A stretch of DNA of 64,000 bases. Source: CAVVSD01 sp963750895 (GTDB lineage: Bacteria > Actinomycetota > Thermoleophilia > Solirubrobacterales > Solirubrobacteraceae). The notes under the pieces were generated by a model. That model was not told the origin of the DNA. It saw nothing but the letters and a program-made list of their open reading frames with translations, and did no database searches. The position numbers and the translations under genes were made by a program. Shown here one piece after another: positions 26,743-35,766 of the stretch; position 1 is the stretch's first letter, and each line of letters begins with the position of its first letter. The stretch covers positions 1,116,001 to 1,180,000 of the forward strand of contig CAVVSD010000008.1 of NCBI GenBank assembly GCA_963750895.1, written 5' to 3'.

Positions 26743-29022
26743 ATGACCGACGTGCCGAGCGCATCGCACACCTCGCACTGGGGCGCCTACACCGCGCAGG
26801 TCCGCGACGACGAGCTCGTCGGCGTCGATCCGCACCCGGACGACCCGCTGCCCTCCCCCCTGCTCGGGAACATCGTCTCCGGCAACGGGCGGGCGCGCGT
26901 CGCGCACCCCGCGATCCGCCGCGGGTGGCTCGAGCACGGCCCGGGCGCGGACACCCGCCGCGGCGCCGACGAGTGGGTCACCGTCAGCTGGGAGGAGGCG
27001 CTCGACCGCACGGCGGCAGAGCTCGGGCGCGTCATCGGCGAGCACGGCAACGCGGCCGTCTACGCCGGCTCCTACGGCTGGGCCAGCGCCGGGCGCTTCA
27101 ACCACGCGCAGAGCCAGCTGCGTCGCTTCTACGGCCTGCTCGGCGGCTCCACCACGAGCGTGGGCACCTACTCGGCCGGCGCCGCGGACATCACGCTGCG
27201 CCACGTCGTCGGCGGCTCGGACGAGGTGTGGCGCGGGGCGACGTCGTGGGAGGTCATCGCGCGCGAGACCGACCTGCTCGTGGCGTTCGGCGGCCTCCCG
27301 GTCAAGAACCTGTCCGTCGTCCCCGGCGGCGTCACCCGCCACACCGTCGGCGAGCACCTCGCGGACGGCGCGCGGCGCGGCATGCAGGTCGTGCTGCTCA
27401 GCCCGATCGACGACGACGTCCATGCCGGCCTGCGCCCGCAGCGCATCCGCCTTCGCCCCGCGACGGACACGGCGATCATGCTCGCGCTGTGCCACGTGCT
27501 CGTCGCCGAGGACCTGCACGACCGCGCCTTCCTCGATCGCTGCTGCTCCGGCGCCGACGCGTTCCTCGCGACGCTCGGCGACCGCACCCCGGAGTGGGCC
27601 GAGGGGATCTCCGGCGTCCCGGCGTCGACCGTGCGCGATCTCGCGCGGCGCATGGCGGCGGGCCGGACGATGATCACCACGACCTGGTCGCTGCAGCGCG
27701 CCGAGTACGGGGAGCAGCCGGTGTGGGCGTCGATCGCGCTCGCCGCGCTCCTCGGGCAGATCGGGCTGCCGGGCGGCGGCTTCGGCAACGGCTACGGATC
27801 GATGGCCGACGTGGGCACGGACATCCCCGCGGTGGGCGTGCCGGGGCTGCCGACCACGATCGACGCGACGCGCTCGTCCATCCCCGTCGCGCGGGTCGCC
27901 GACATGCTGCTGCACCCCGGCGAGCCCTACGACTTCGACGGCGAGCGGCGCACGTACCCGCACGCGCGGATCGTGCACTGGACCGGCGGCAACCCGTTCC
28001 ACCACCACCAGGACCTCAACCGCCTGCGCCGGGCGCTCGGGCGGCCGGACACGATCCTCGTGCAGGAGCCGTACTGGACCGCGATGGCGCGCCACGCCGA
28101 CATCGTCCTCCCGGTCACGACGACGCTCGAGCGCGACGACATCGCCGGCGGGCGCAACGACACGTACGCGATCGCCATGCACCGCGCCGTCGCGCCCTAC
28201 GCCGAGGCGCGCAGCGACCACGCCATCTTCGCCGCGCTCGCCGACCGGCTCGGCGTCGGCGAGGCCTTCACGGAGGGGCGCGGCGAGCGCGCCTGGCTCG
28301 CGCACCTGTACGAGGGGCTCGCCGCACGCCTGCAGCGGGCCGGACGCGAGGCGCCGAGCTTCGAGGAGTTCTGGGAGCGCGGCTCCGTGGAGCTGCCGGG
28401 CCGCGCCGACGACCAGGTGCTCTTCGCGGCCTTCCGCGCCGATCCGGAGGGCCACCCGCTGCGGACGCCGACCGGCCGGATCGAGCTGCACTCCGAGACC
28501 GTCGCGGCGTTCGGCTACGACGACGCGCCCGGCCACGCCGCGTGGCTCGAGCCCAGCGAGTGGCACGCCTCACCGCGTGCGGAGCGCTTCCCGGTCCTGC
28601 TCATCGCGAACAACCCGGCGCGGCGGCTGCACAGCCAGCACGACCACGGCGCGCACAGCCAGGAGGGCAAGGTGCAGGACCGCGAGCCGATCCGCCTGCA
28701 CCCGTCCGACGCCGCCGCGCGCGGGATCGCCGACGGGGACGTCGTGCGCGTCTTCAACGATCGCGGCGCGTGCCTCGCGGGCGCGGTGCTCGACGAGGCG
28801 CTGCTCCCCGGCGTCGCCCAGCTGTCCACGGGCGCCTGGTACGACCCGGAGGACCCGGCGGCCGACGCGCCGCTGTGCGTGCACGGCAACGTGAACGTGC
28901 TGACGCCCGACGTCGGCACGTCCCGGCTCGCGCAGGGCTGCACCGGCCAGCACGTCCTCGTGGAGATCGCTCCCCACGAGGGCGCGCTGCCGCCGATCCG
29001 CGCCTACGAGGCGCCGGCCTAG
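26743..29022 (+). CDS. Molybdopterin-dependent oxidoreductase (biotin/DMSO sulfoxide reductase-like)
   Basis: A 759-residue protein of the DMSO-reductase family. There is no N-terminal Cys cluster, so no Fe-S centre. AAVYAGSYGWASAGRFNHAQ carries the likely Mo-ligand Ser (GSYGW). Later motifs include WTGGNPFHHHQDLNRLRRAL, EPYWTAMARHADIVLPVTTT, NDTYAIAM and the C-terminal cofactor-binding LIANNPARRLHSQHDHGAHS. No Tat signal is visible, so it is probably cytoplasmic, as in BisC, reducing biotin or methionine sulfoxides. The ATG has no RBS and is only 10 bases from the divergent kinase start; a GTG at 26755 is an alternative. Confidence 0.88.
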   Translation: MTDVPSASHTSHWGAYTAQVRDDELVGVDPHPDDPLPSPLLGNIVSGNGRARVAHPAIRRGWLEHGPGADTRRGADEWVTVSWEEALDRTAAELGRVIGEHGNAAVYAGSYGWASAGRFNHAQSQLRRFYGLLGGSTTSVGTYSAGAADITLRHVVGGSDEVWRGATSWEVIARETDLLVAFGGLPVKNLSVVPGGVTRHTVGEHLADGARRGMQVVLLSPIDDDVHAGLRPQRIRLRPATDTAIMLALCHVLVAEDLHDRAFLDRCCSGADAFLATLGDRTPEWAEGISGVPASTVRDLARRMAAGRTMITTTWSLQRAEYGEQPVWASIALAALLGQIGLPGGGFGNGYGSMADVGTDIPAVGVPGLPTTIDATRSSIPVARVADMLLHPGEPYDFDGERRTYPHARIVHWTGGNPFHHHQDLNRLRRALGRPDTILVQEPYWTAMARHADIVLPVTTTLERDDIAGGRNDTYAIAMHRAVAPYAEARSDHAIFAALADRLGVGEAFTEGRGERAWLAHLYEGLAARLQRAGREAPSFEEFWERGSVELPGRADDQVLFAAFRADPEGHPLRTPTGRIELHSETVAAFGYDDAPGHAAWLEPSEWHASPRAERFPVLLIANNPARRLHSQHDHGAHSQEGKVQDREPIRLHPSDAAARGIADGDVVRVFNDRGACLAGAVLDEALLPGVAQLSTGAWYDPEDPAADAPLCVHGNVNVLTPDVGTSRLAQGCTGQHVLVEIAPHEGALPPIRAYEAPA

Positions 29023-30560
29023 GCGGTCGCTGCGGCGTGCGCGGGGCCGGCCGAGAGCGCCTCGGCCACCCAGCCCGCCGCCCGCTCGCCGATCATCACG
29101 GTCGGCGCGTGCGTGTTGCCGGTCGTGACCGCCGGCATGATCGACGCGTCGGCGACGCGCAGGCCCTGCACGCCGTGCACGGCGAGCCGCGGGTCGACGA
29201 CCGCCTCGACGTCGACGCCCATCTTGCAGGTGCCGACCTGGTGGTGGTACGTGATCGCGGTGCGCCGCACGTACTCCGTCAGCTCCTCGACCGACCGGAC
29301 GTCCGGCCCCGGGTAGAGCTCCATCGCGTCCCACCCGTCGACGAGCGGGCCCGCCTCGCCGATCGAGCGCACGATGTCGATCGCGGCGAGGATCATGTCG
29401 ACGTCCTCCTGCGCCTCGAGCGCATGCGCGTCGATGAGCAGGCCGTCGGAGGGATCGCGCCCGGCGAGCTTGATCGTGCCGCGGCTCTGCGGGCGGACCA
29501 TGCCGGCCATGAGCGTGAAGCCGGTCGGGGAGATCGGATCCATCCACGGCTCGTACATCGGGAGCGCGAAGTGCAGCGGCTGGAGATCCGGCACGAGGAG
29601 GCCCGGCTTGCTCTTCGCGAAGAGGTGCGTCTGCATGTACGGCACGCCGTACGTCGCAGGCGGGATCTCCTTCGACCGGTAGATGATCGGCGAGAGCAGG
29701 TGGTCGTGGAGGTTGCGCCCCACGCCGGGGAGGTCGGCGACGACGTCGATGCCCAGCGCGCGCAGCTCGTCGGCCGGGCCGATGCCCGAGGCGAGCAGCA
29801 GGCCGGGGGAGCCGATGGTGCCGCCGGAGACGACGACCTCGCCGTCCGCGTAGGCCGTCTCGGTGCGCCCGTCGCGCTCGTACTCCACGCCGACGCAGCG
29901 ATCGCGCTTGAAGATCAGCCGCCGTGCCGTCGACTCGGTGAGGATCGTCAGGTTCGGATGCTCGAGCACCGCGCCGAGGTACGCGCGGGCGGTGCTGTTG
30001 CGCGTGCCGTCCTTGATGACGTACTGCATGGCGGAGATCCCGAGCTGGGACTCGCCGTTGTAGTCGGGGTTGAAGGGGATCCCCGCCTCGACCGCCGCGT
30101 CGATGACCGCCTGGTGGAAGGGGTCGGGCTTGACGTCCTTGCGGACCTCCATGAACCGCTCGATCTCCTCGAACAGCGGCTTGACGTCCGCCCAGGTCCA
30201 GCCGTCGTTGCCGGCGTAGGCCCACATGTCGAAGTCGAGCGGGTTGCCGCGGACCCAGATCATGCCGTTCAGCGCGCTGGAGCCGCCGAGCACGCGGCCT
30301 CGCGGCCACTGCAGCTGGCGCTCCATGGCGTGGACCTGCGGCGTCGTGCGGATCGCCCAGTCGTCGCTGCCGTCCCACAGCTCGTGCATGCGAGCCACGT
30401 CGTGGATGGCGGGGTTGGTGTCGGTGCCGCCCGCCTCCAGCAGGAGCACGCGCACGTCGCCGCGGTCGACGAGCCGGCGCGCCACGACGGCTCCTGCCGA
30501 CCCGGAACCGACCACGATCACGTCGTAGCGCTGCCCGTCGAATCCCTCGGAGTTCCCCAT
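29019..30560 (-). CDS. GMC-family FAD oxidoreductase (choline dehydrogenase-like)
   Basis: A 513-residue protein. The FAD-binding start is YDVIVVGSGSAGAVVARRL, followed by GMC signature 1 (PRGRVLGGSSALNGMIWVRG) and signature 2 (GGTIGSPGLLLASGIGP). The catalytic His region is YHHQVGTCKMG with GLRVADASIMP and GNTHAPTVMIGERAA at the end. It oxidises an alcohol to an aldehyde with FAD. The divergent aldehyde dehydrogenase starts 90 bp away and would take the product, as in choline-type pathways; the real alcohol is unknown. The start is MGNSEGFDG at 30560. Its stop shares CTAG with the convergent molybdoenzyme stop. Confidence 0.9.
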   Translation of the reverse strand: MGNSEGFDGQRYDVIVVGSGSAGAVVARRLVDRGDVRVLLLEAGGTDTNPAIHDVARMHELWDGSDDWAIRTTPQVHAMERQLQWPRGRVLGGSSALNGMIWVRGNPLDFDMWAYAGNDGWTWADVKPLFEEIERFMEVRKDVKPDPFHQAVIDAAVEAGIPFNPDYNGESQLGISAMQYVIKDGTRNSTARAYLGAVLEHPNLTILTESTARRLIFKRDRCVGVEYERDGRTETAYADGEVVVSGGTIGSPGLLLASGIGPADELRALGIDVVADLPGVGRNLHDHLLSPIIYRSKEIPPATYGVPYMQTHLFAKSKPGLLVPDLQPLHFALPMYEPWMDPISPTGFTLMAGMVRPQSRGTIKLAGRDPSDGLLIDAHALEAQEDVDMILAAIDIVRSIGEAGPLVDGWDAMELYPGPDVRSVEELTEYVRRTAITYHHQVGTCKMGVDVEAVVDPRLAVHGVQGLRVADASIMPAVTTGNTHAPTVMIGERAAGWVAEALSAGPAHAAATA

Positions 30561-30589
30561 GGCGCGCACCCTAACCAGACGACGGCCGC

Positions 30590-30602
30590 TTGTCATATAC
30601 GA
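30590..30602. promoter_or_regulatory. Operator-like palindrome between GMC and aldehyde dehydrogenase genes
   Basis: TTGTCATATACGA lies in the 89-bp divergent gap and has symmetric ends (TTGT...ACGA), the general form of FadR/GntR-type sites. It is one of the few AT-rich patches here. It could control both the oxidoreductase and the dehydrogenase. No GntR gene occurs in the window. Confidence 0.35.
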
Positions 30603-30649
30603 TTTGGCGTACTCACTGTTCGACCAGCCCACGAGAGGAGACGCTGCCA

Positions 30650-32143
30650 ATGGCCGCGACGCATGTGGCGGATGGGATCGGCGCTGTCCAGGTGCCGCGG
30701 GTGCCCACGCAGCTGTTCATCGACGGAACGTGGCGCGACGCCGCAGACGGCGCGACGTTCGAGGTCGTGGCGCCCGCGTCCGAGGACCACCTGGCGACCG
30801 TCGCCGCGGCCGGCGAGGCGGACATCGACGCCGCGGTCGCCTCCGCGCGCGCGCAGGTCGACGGCGGCGAGTGGGCGAAGATGCACGGCCGCGATCGTGG
30901 GCTGCTCCTCTACCGGCTCGCCGACGCCATCGAGCGCGACATCGACACGCTCGCCACGCTCGAGGCGCTCGACATCGGTCGTCCCGCGTTCGAGCCCAAG
31001 ATGGTCGACCTGCCCCACGTCGTCGACGTCATCCGGCACTTCGCGGGCTGGGCGGACAAGATCGAGGGCCGCTGGGTCACCCCCGCGCCGTTCTTCGGGA
31101 TGACGCGCCAGGCGTACACGATCCGCGAGCCCGTCGGGGTCGTCGGCGCGATCTCGGCCTGGAACGCCCCGGCGCTCATCGCGTCCTGGAAGCTCGGCCC
31201 CGCGCTCGCGGCCGGCAACGCCGTCGTCCTCAAGCCGGCCGAGGACGCGTCCCTGTCGACGCTGTGGATCGCGAAGCTCATCGAGGAGGTCGGCTTCCCC
31301 GCCGGCGTCGTCAACGTCGTCCCCGGCTTCGGCGAGACCGCGGGCGCGGCGCTCGTGCGCCACCCCGGCGTCGACAAGCTGAGCTTCACCGGCAGCCCCG
31401 AGGTCGGCCGCGAGATCGCCGTCCAGGCCGCGCGCGACTTCAAGAAGGTCACGCTCGAGCTCGGCGGCAAGTCGCCGCAGATCGTCCTCGGCGACGCGAA
31501 CCTCGAGGCCGTCATCCCCGGGCTCGCCCAGGGCTTCTTCGGCAACCAGGGCGAGATCTGCGCGGCCGGCACGCGCATCCTCGTGCAGCGCGACCTCTAC
31601 GACGACGTCGTCGAGGGCCTCGGCCAGGCCGCCCGCGCGGTCCAGCTCGGCGACCCGTTCGACGAGGGCACCCAGATGGGCGCGCTCATCAACGCCAAGC
31701 AGCGCGAGCGCGTCACCGGCTACATCGCGAAGGGCACCGAGGAGGGCGCGACGCTCGTCGCGGGCGGCGGCACGCCCGACCGCAAGGGCTTCTTCGTGGA
31801 GCCCACGGTGTTCGCCGGCGGCGGCAACCACCTCACCATCGCCCAGGAGGAGATCTTCGGGCCGGTTGGGCTCGTGCTCCCGTTCGACGAGCCGGCGGAG
31901 GCGATCTCGATCGCCAACGACACGCGCTACGGGCTCGCCGCCTACATCTGGACGACGAACCTCTCCGAGGCCCACCGCTTCGCCGCCGAGGTCAAGGCCG
32001 GCGGCGTGTGGATCAACGGCGGCGCGCCGCCCGACCCGCGCCTGCCCTGGGGCGGCGTGAAGACGAGCGGCCTCGGCCGCGAGCTCGGCTGGGCGGGCAT
32101 CGAGGCCCACACAGCCGAGAAGACCGTCACGCTGACCTTCTGA
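30650..32143 (+). CDS. NAD(P)-dependent aldehyde dehydrogenase
   Basis: A 497-residue aldehyde dehydrogenase. The conserved segments are in order: ISAWNAPALIASWKLGPALA (Asn for the oxyanion hole), LKPAEDASLSTLWIA, FTGSPEVGREIA, VTLELGGKSPQIVLG (general-base Glu) and FFGNQGEICAAGTRILV (catalytic Cys), then EEIFGPV. It oxidises an aldehyde to its acid. ATG at 30650 with GAGAGGAG upstream. It probably acts after the divergent GMC alcohol oxidase. A long nested inverted repeat follows the stop. Confidence 0.93.
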   Translation: MAATHVADGIGAVQVPRVPTQLFIDGTWRDAADGATFEVVAPASEDHLATVAAAGEADIDAAVASARAQVDGGEWAKMHGRDRGLLLYRLADAIERDIDTLATLEALDIGRPAFEPKMVDLPHVVDVIRHFAGWADKIEGRWVTPAPFFGMTRQAYTIREPVGVVGAISAWNAPALIASWKLGPALAAGNAVVLKPAEDASLSTLWIAKLIEEVGFPAGVVNVVPGFGETAGAALVRHPGVDKLSFTGSPEVGREIAVQAARDFKKVTLELGGKSPQIVLGDANLEAVIPGLAQGFFGNQGEICAAGTRILVQRDLYDDVVEGLGQAARAVQLGDPFDEGTQMGALINAKQRERVTGYIAKGTEEGATLVAGGGTPDRKGFFVEPTVFAGGGNHLTIAQEEIFGPVGLVLPFDEPAEAISIANDTRYGLAAYIWTTNLSEAHRFAAEVKAGGVWINGGAPPDPRLPWGGVKTSGLGRELGWAGIEAHTAEKTVTLTF

Positions 32144-32148
32144 TTCAG

Positions 32149-32211
32149 CTGACGCCCGTCGGCGCCGGCTGACGTCACGCGTGGCGTCAGGCGGTGATCG
32201 ACGGGCGTCAG
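32149..32211. terminator. Nested inverted repeat, bidirectional terminator
   Basis: Outer arms CTGACGCCCGTC (32149-32160) and GACGGGCGTCAG (32200-32211) are a perfect 12-bp match. Nested inside, 32169-32190 is a second near-perfect palindrome centred on ACGCGT. It fills the gap between the convergent aldehyde dehydrogenase and FAD oxidase, and the outer arm contains the oxidase stop codon. It is suited to stopping both transcripts. Confidence 0.65.
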
Positions 32212-33567
32212 AAGGACTGAGCGCCGGCGAAGAGGCCGTCCGGGTCGTACGCGGTCCGGACGGCGCGCAGGCGCGTGGCGGACGCCTCGCCGTAGACGAC
32301 CTCGGGGGCGTACGGCTGCTCGGCGAAGTTGTGGTAGACGCGGTCGGTCGCGCAGGGGGCGACCGTCTCGCGCAGCCGCGCGAACGCCGCGGCGTTCGCC
32401 TCCGCGAGCTCCGGGATCGCGGCGTTGCACGCGAACATCACGTACTCGCCGGGCAGGCAGGCGAGGGCGCCGGAGCCCGGACGGGCGAGCGCGCCGCCGG
32501 CGTGGCGGAACTCGACCATGAGGAGCGGGCTGCCCGAGCCGGGGCCGAACCCGTCGACGACGTCGTCCACGACCTCCTCGGTCAGCGCGTGCAGCATCGC
32601 GTGCTCGGACACCGAGGGCATCGGGTCCTCGGGGTCCATGTGGATGTAGGAGAGCGCGACCGGCGGGACCTCGGCGAACGTGTCGAGCTCCGGCTGCCAG
32701 CGCGCGCAGCGGCGCCAGGATCGCGGCGGCCTCGGAGGCGCCGGCCAGGACCGCGCCGTCGATGATCACGACGCCGCGCCCGCGCACGAACTCGGGGAGC
32801 GTCGGCATGTCCGGGACCTGCATGATCCGGCACGACGTGGTCGCCGTCTCGGGGGCGGAGGTCGTCCACTCGCGCCAGGCCTGGACGACCTCGCGGGCGC
32901 GCTCCCAGCCGAAGAGCATCATGCCGCCGGTCACGTTCGGCACGGGGACGAGCTCCATCTCCAGGCCCACGATCGCCGCGTACGAGCCGCCGCCGCCGCG
33001 CAGCGCCCAGAAGAGGTCGGGCTCGCTGTCGCGATCGGCGCGGACGAGCCGGCCGTCGGCCGTGACGACGTCGAACGACAGGACCCGCTCGGAGGCGAGG
33101 CCGTAGCGGCGCCCGAGCCAGCCGAGCCCGCCGCCGACGACGTAGCCGACGACGCCGACGTCCGGCGCGGAGCCGGCGAGGCCCGCGAGGCCGTGCTCGG
33201 AGGCCGGGGCGGCGACGTCCGCCCAGACGGCACCGGCCTCGACGCGCGCGACCCGGCGGACGGGGTCGATCTCGACGCCGCGCATGGCGCCGGTGCGGAC
33301 GAGGACGACGTCGTCCATGTCGCCGAGCGGCGTGGCGTTGTGGCCGGTGCCCTGCATGACGACCCGCAGGCCGTTCTCGCGGGCGAAGATCACGAGCTCC
33401 GAGACGTCCTCCGCACACGCCGGCTGCGCGACCATCGCGGGACGAAGGTCGGCGGCCAGGTTCCAGCCCTGGCGAGCGGCGTCGTAGCCGTCGTCGGTCG
33501 ACAGGACGAGCTCGCCCTGGAGTCGATCGCGGAGGGCCTCGGCGGAGAAGAGGTTCGTGATGAGCAT
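32208..33567 (-). CDS. FAD-binding, BBE-domain oxidoreductase, apparent single-base frameshift
   Basis: The N-terminal PCMH FAD domain reads MVAQPACAEDVSELVIFARE, VVMQGTGHNATPLGDMDDVV, GLAGSAPDVGVVGYVVGGGL and WALRGGGGSYAAI. The C-terminal BBE part, ending YHNFAEQPYAPEVVYGE and RTAYDPDGLFAG, is one frame later. Removing one base at about 32697 (coding ctg-g-cag) restores LRALQPELDTF and about 452 residues. The covalent-FAD His is replaced by GHNA in the usual position context. Berberine-bridge-like oxidases act on sugars, alkaloids or phenols. The ATG at 33567 has GGAGAGGG upstream. Confidence 0.72.
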
Positions 33568-33590
33568 GGACCGAACCCTCTCCGCAGGCG

Positions 33591-33613
33591 GATCCCCAGG
33601 CCCTTCGGGGATC
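33591..33613. promoter_or_regulatory. Inverted repeat upstream of FAD oxidase
   Basis: GATCCCC and GGGGATC, separated by 9 bases, lie 24 bases upstream of the oxidase ATG and downstream of the response-regulator stop on the same strand. It may be an operator for the oxidase or a weak terminator for the regulator transcript. Confidence 0.35.
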
Positions 33614-33667
33614 ACCACAATCCGGAGGGGCTAACCGCACCTCGACCGACAGGCCACCCCGGTGTCC

Positions 33668-34330
33668 TCAGTCGACCAGGCGGCGGGTCGTCGCCCAGCG
33701 CGACAGCTCGTGCCGGTTGGAGAGCTGCAGCTTGCGCAGCACGGCGGACACGTGCGCCTCGACCGTCTTCGTCGAGATCCCGAGCCGGTGGGCGATCTCC
33801 TTGTACATGTAGCCGCGGGCGATGTGCTGGAGGACCTCGCGCTCCCGCGCCGTGAGCTGCTCGAGATCCGGGTCGGGCTCGGACGCGACGGGCGCCGGCG
33901 GCGCGACCGGCGAGTCCGCGAACGCGTCGAGGACGAACCCGGCGAGCCGCGGCGAGAACACCGCATCGCCGTCGTGGACGCGGTTGACCGCATCCGCCAG
34001 GTCGCCGACGGCGATCGACTTCGTGACGTAGCCGCGCGCTCCGGCGCGGATCACGGCGATGACGTCCTCGGCGGCGTCCGAGACGCTGAGCGCGAGGAAG
34101 CGGACGGCCGGGTGCTGTGGCGCGATCGCGGCGATGACGTCCGCGCCGCTGCCGTCCGGCAGGTGCACGTCGAGGAGCACGACGTCCGGCCCGGTGGCCG
34201 CGATCACCTCCACCGCCTCGGCGACGGACGCGGCGTCGCCGACGATGTCGACGCGCCCCTCCAGCTCGGCGCGGACGCCGGAGCGGAACAGCGCGTGGTC
34301 GTCGACCACCACGACGCGCGTGTCGCTCAT
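33668..34330 (-). CDS. NarL/LuxR-family response regulator of the PspC module
   Basis: A 220-residue regulator. The receiver shows VVVDDHALF, phospho-acceptor Asp in DVVLLDVHLPDGSG and Lys in GYVTKSIAVGDL. The LuxR helix-turn-helix is LTAREREVLQHIARGYMYKE with TKTVEAHVSAVLRKLQ. The ATG overlaps the kinase stop (34327-34330). The partner kinase carries PspC, as in actinobacterial Psp/Lia-type envelope stress systems. The CCCCTAGGG repeat upstream of the PspC and transglycosylase genes is a possible binding site. Confidence 0.9.
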   Translation of the reverse strand: MSDTRVVVVDDHALFRSGVRAELEGRVDIVGDAASVAEAVEVIAATGPDVVLLDVHLPDGSGADVIAAIAPQHPAVRFLALSVSDAAEDVIAVIRAGARGYVTKSIAVGDLADAVNRVHDGDAVFSPRLAGFVLDAFADSPVAPPAPVASEPDPDLEQLTAREREVLQHIARGYMYKEIAHRLGISTKTVEAHVSAVLRKLQLSNRHELSRWATTRRLVD

Positions 34331-35553
34331 GGCGTGCGGTCCACGGTCAGCTCGACCTCCGTGCCCGCGCCCGGGGCGGCGGTCACCGTGGCGCGCCCGC
34401 CGTGGCGCGCCATGCGCCCCACGACGGACTCCCGCAGCCCGCGGCGATCCGCGGGGACGGTCGCGGGATCGAAGCCGGGGCCGCGATCGCGCACGAAGAC
34501 CTGCAGCGCGTCGTCGGTCGCCTCGGCGTAGACCGCGACCGGGGAGCCCTCGCCGAACTTCGCCGCGTTGACCATGGCCTCGCGCGTGGCGGCGACGAGG
34601 GCCTCGCCCGCGGCGTCGAGATCGGCGTCGCCGACGGCGATCACGTCGACGGGGACGCGATGGCGCTGCTCGACGTCCGCGGCCGCCGCCTCCAGCGCCG
34701 CGGCCAGGCTGCGCTCGCCCTCCGCGGGCGACCGGCCGGCCAGCCACGCGCGCAGCTCGCGCTCCTGGGCCCGGGCGAGCGCGGCGACCTCACGCGGGTC
34801 GTCGGCGCGCTTCTGCATGAGGGCGAGCGTCTGCAGGACGGAGTCGTGCAGGTGGGCGGCGAGCTCCGCGCGCTCCTGCGAGCGGATGCGCTCGGCGCGC
34901 TCGACGGTGAGCGAGCGGGCCATGCGCAGCGTCCACGGCGCGAAGATGAGCGCGAGGACCGCGGCGACGACGAGCGCGGCGAGGATGACGTCGCGCGCGG
35001 CGCTCAGCGAGCCCGTCGCCTGCAGGAACACGAGCCCCGCGGCCACGAGCAGCGCGGCGCCGAGGCCCTGGCGGGAGACGTTCGCGACGCGCGCGGCCTG
35101 CTCGACCGGGGCGGGGACGGCGGCGACCGGCGTCCGCTCGGCCGGCGCCGGGGGACGGGCGCCGATCCCGCCGCGCCACAAGAGCGCGACGCCGCCCGCG
35201 ACGAGCGCGAGCGGCCAGGTGACGGCATCCGAGATCCAGAGGCCCATCCCCCGCAGCGCCAGCATGGCGCTGATCGCGAGGAGCCCGACGCCGAGCGCCA
35301 CCTCCACGGCGCTGCGCCGCGAACGGCCCAGGCCGCGCGCCGAGCTGTCGCCTGGCATCGCGGCCCAGGCGAGGAGGTACAGCGGCACCCCGATCCCTCC
35401 TGCGAGCGCCAGGACGAGCGCGATGATCCGGATCGGCAGCGGCTCGATCCCGAGCCGCCGCGCGAGGCCGGCGCACACGCCCCCGAGCACGCCCCGCTCG
35501 CCGTCCCGCTGGAGGGGCGGCGCGGGCACGCGCTCGGGATGGGCTGCAGTCAC
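34327..35553 (-). CDS. PspC domain-fused sensor histidine kinase
   Basis: A 408-residue kinase. The N-terminal PspC domain is at about 18-70 (RGVLGGVCAGLARRLGIEPL, then PLYLLAWAAMP). More hydrophobic helices follow to about 215. The HisKA_3 phospho-acceptor is HLHDSVLQTLALM, and the ATP-binding domain has REAMVNAAKFG and RDRGPGFDPA. It likely senses membrane stress and phosphorylates the overlapping regulator. The GTG start at 35553 lacks a clear RBS. Same strand and order as the two PspC-linked membrane genes upstream, probably one operon. Confidence 0.9.
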   Translation of the reverse strand: MTAAHPERVPAPPLQRDGERGVLGGVCAGLARRLGIEPLPIRIIALVLALAGGIGVPLYLLAWAAMPGDSSARGLGRSRRSAVEVALGVGLLAISAMLALRGMGLWISDAVTWPLALVAGGVALLWRGGIGARPPAPAERTPVAAVPAPVEQAARVANVSRQGLGAALLVAAGLVFLQATGSLSAARDVILAALVVAAVLALIFAPWTLRMARSLTVERAERIRSQERAELAAHLHDSVLQTLALMQKRADDPREVAALARAQERELRAWLAGRSPAEGERSLAAALEAAAADVEQRHRVPVDVIAVGDADLDAAGEALVAATREAMVNAAKFGEGSPVAVYAEATDDALQVFVRDRGPGFDPATVPADRRGLRESVVGRMARHGGRATVTAAPGAGTEVELTVDRTP

Positions 35554-35567
35554 GAGGGACAGGATGC

Positions 35568-35759
35568 CTACTCGGGCTCGGCGGGTGCGTCCGCGCGGCC
35601 CGGACCGCCCTCGAGACCGCGGGCGAGGAGGACCCCGCCCACCGCCGCGCAGGCGATCGGTGCGAGCGCTGCGAAGCGCAGGTTCAGCGCGTCGAGCACG
35701 TCCAGCAGGAGCAGCAGGCCGATCACGGCCACCGAGATCCCGCCGACCAGGGCGACCAC
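35568..35759 (-). CDS. Small two-helix membrane protein of the PspC module
   Basis: A 63-residue protein from GTG 35759, reading VALVGGISVAVIGLLLLLDVLDALNLRF and LAPIACAAVGGVLLARGL, then a charged tail. Two helices and position between a PspC protein and PspC kinase resemble the small LiaI/DUF-type membrane partners of such systems. The frame is open upstream to 35822, but that would overlap the PspC gene end; AGGG 5 bases before the GTG supports the shorter form. Confidence 0.65.
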   Translation of the reverse strand: MVALVGGISVAVIGLLLLLDVLDALNLRFAALAPIACAAVGGVLLARGLEGGPGRADAPAEPE

Positions 35760-35766
35760 GTCGACC

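Noticed and set aside
26925..31103. 1392-codon open frame on the plus strand
   Set aside because: It is an alternative frame of the molybdoenzyme, the antisense of the GMC gene and the start of the aldehyde dehydrogenase. Composition is Arg/Ala-rich with no family motifs; long shadow frames are expected at this GC content.
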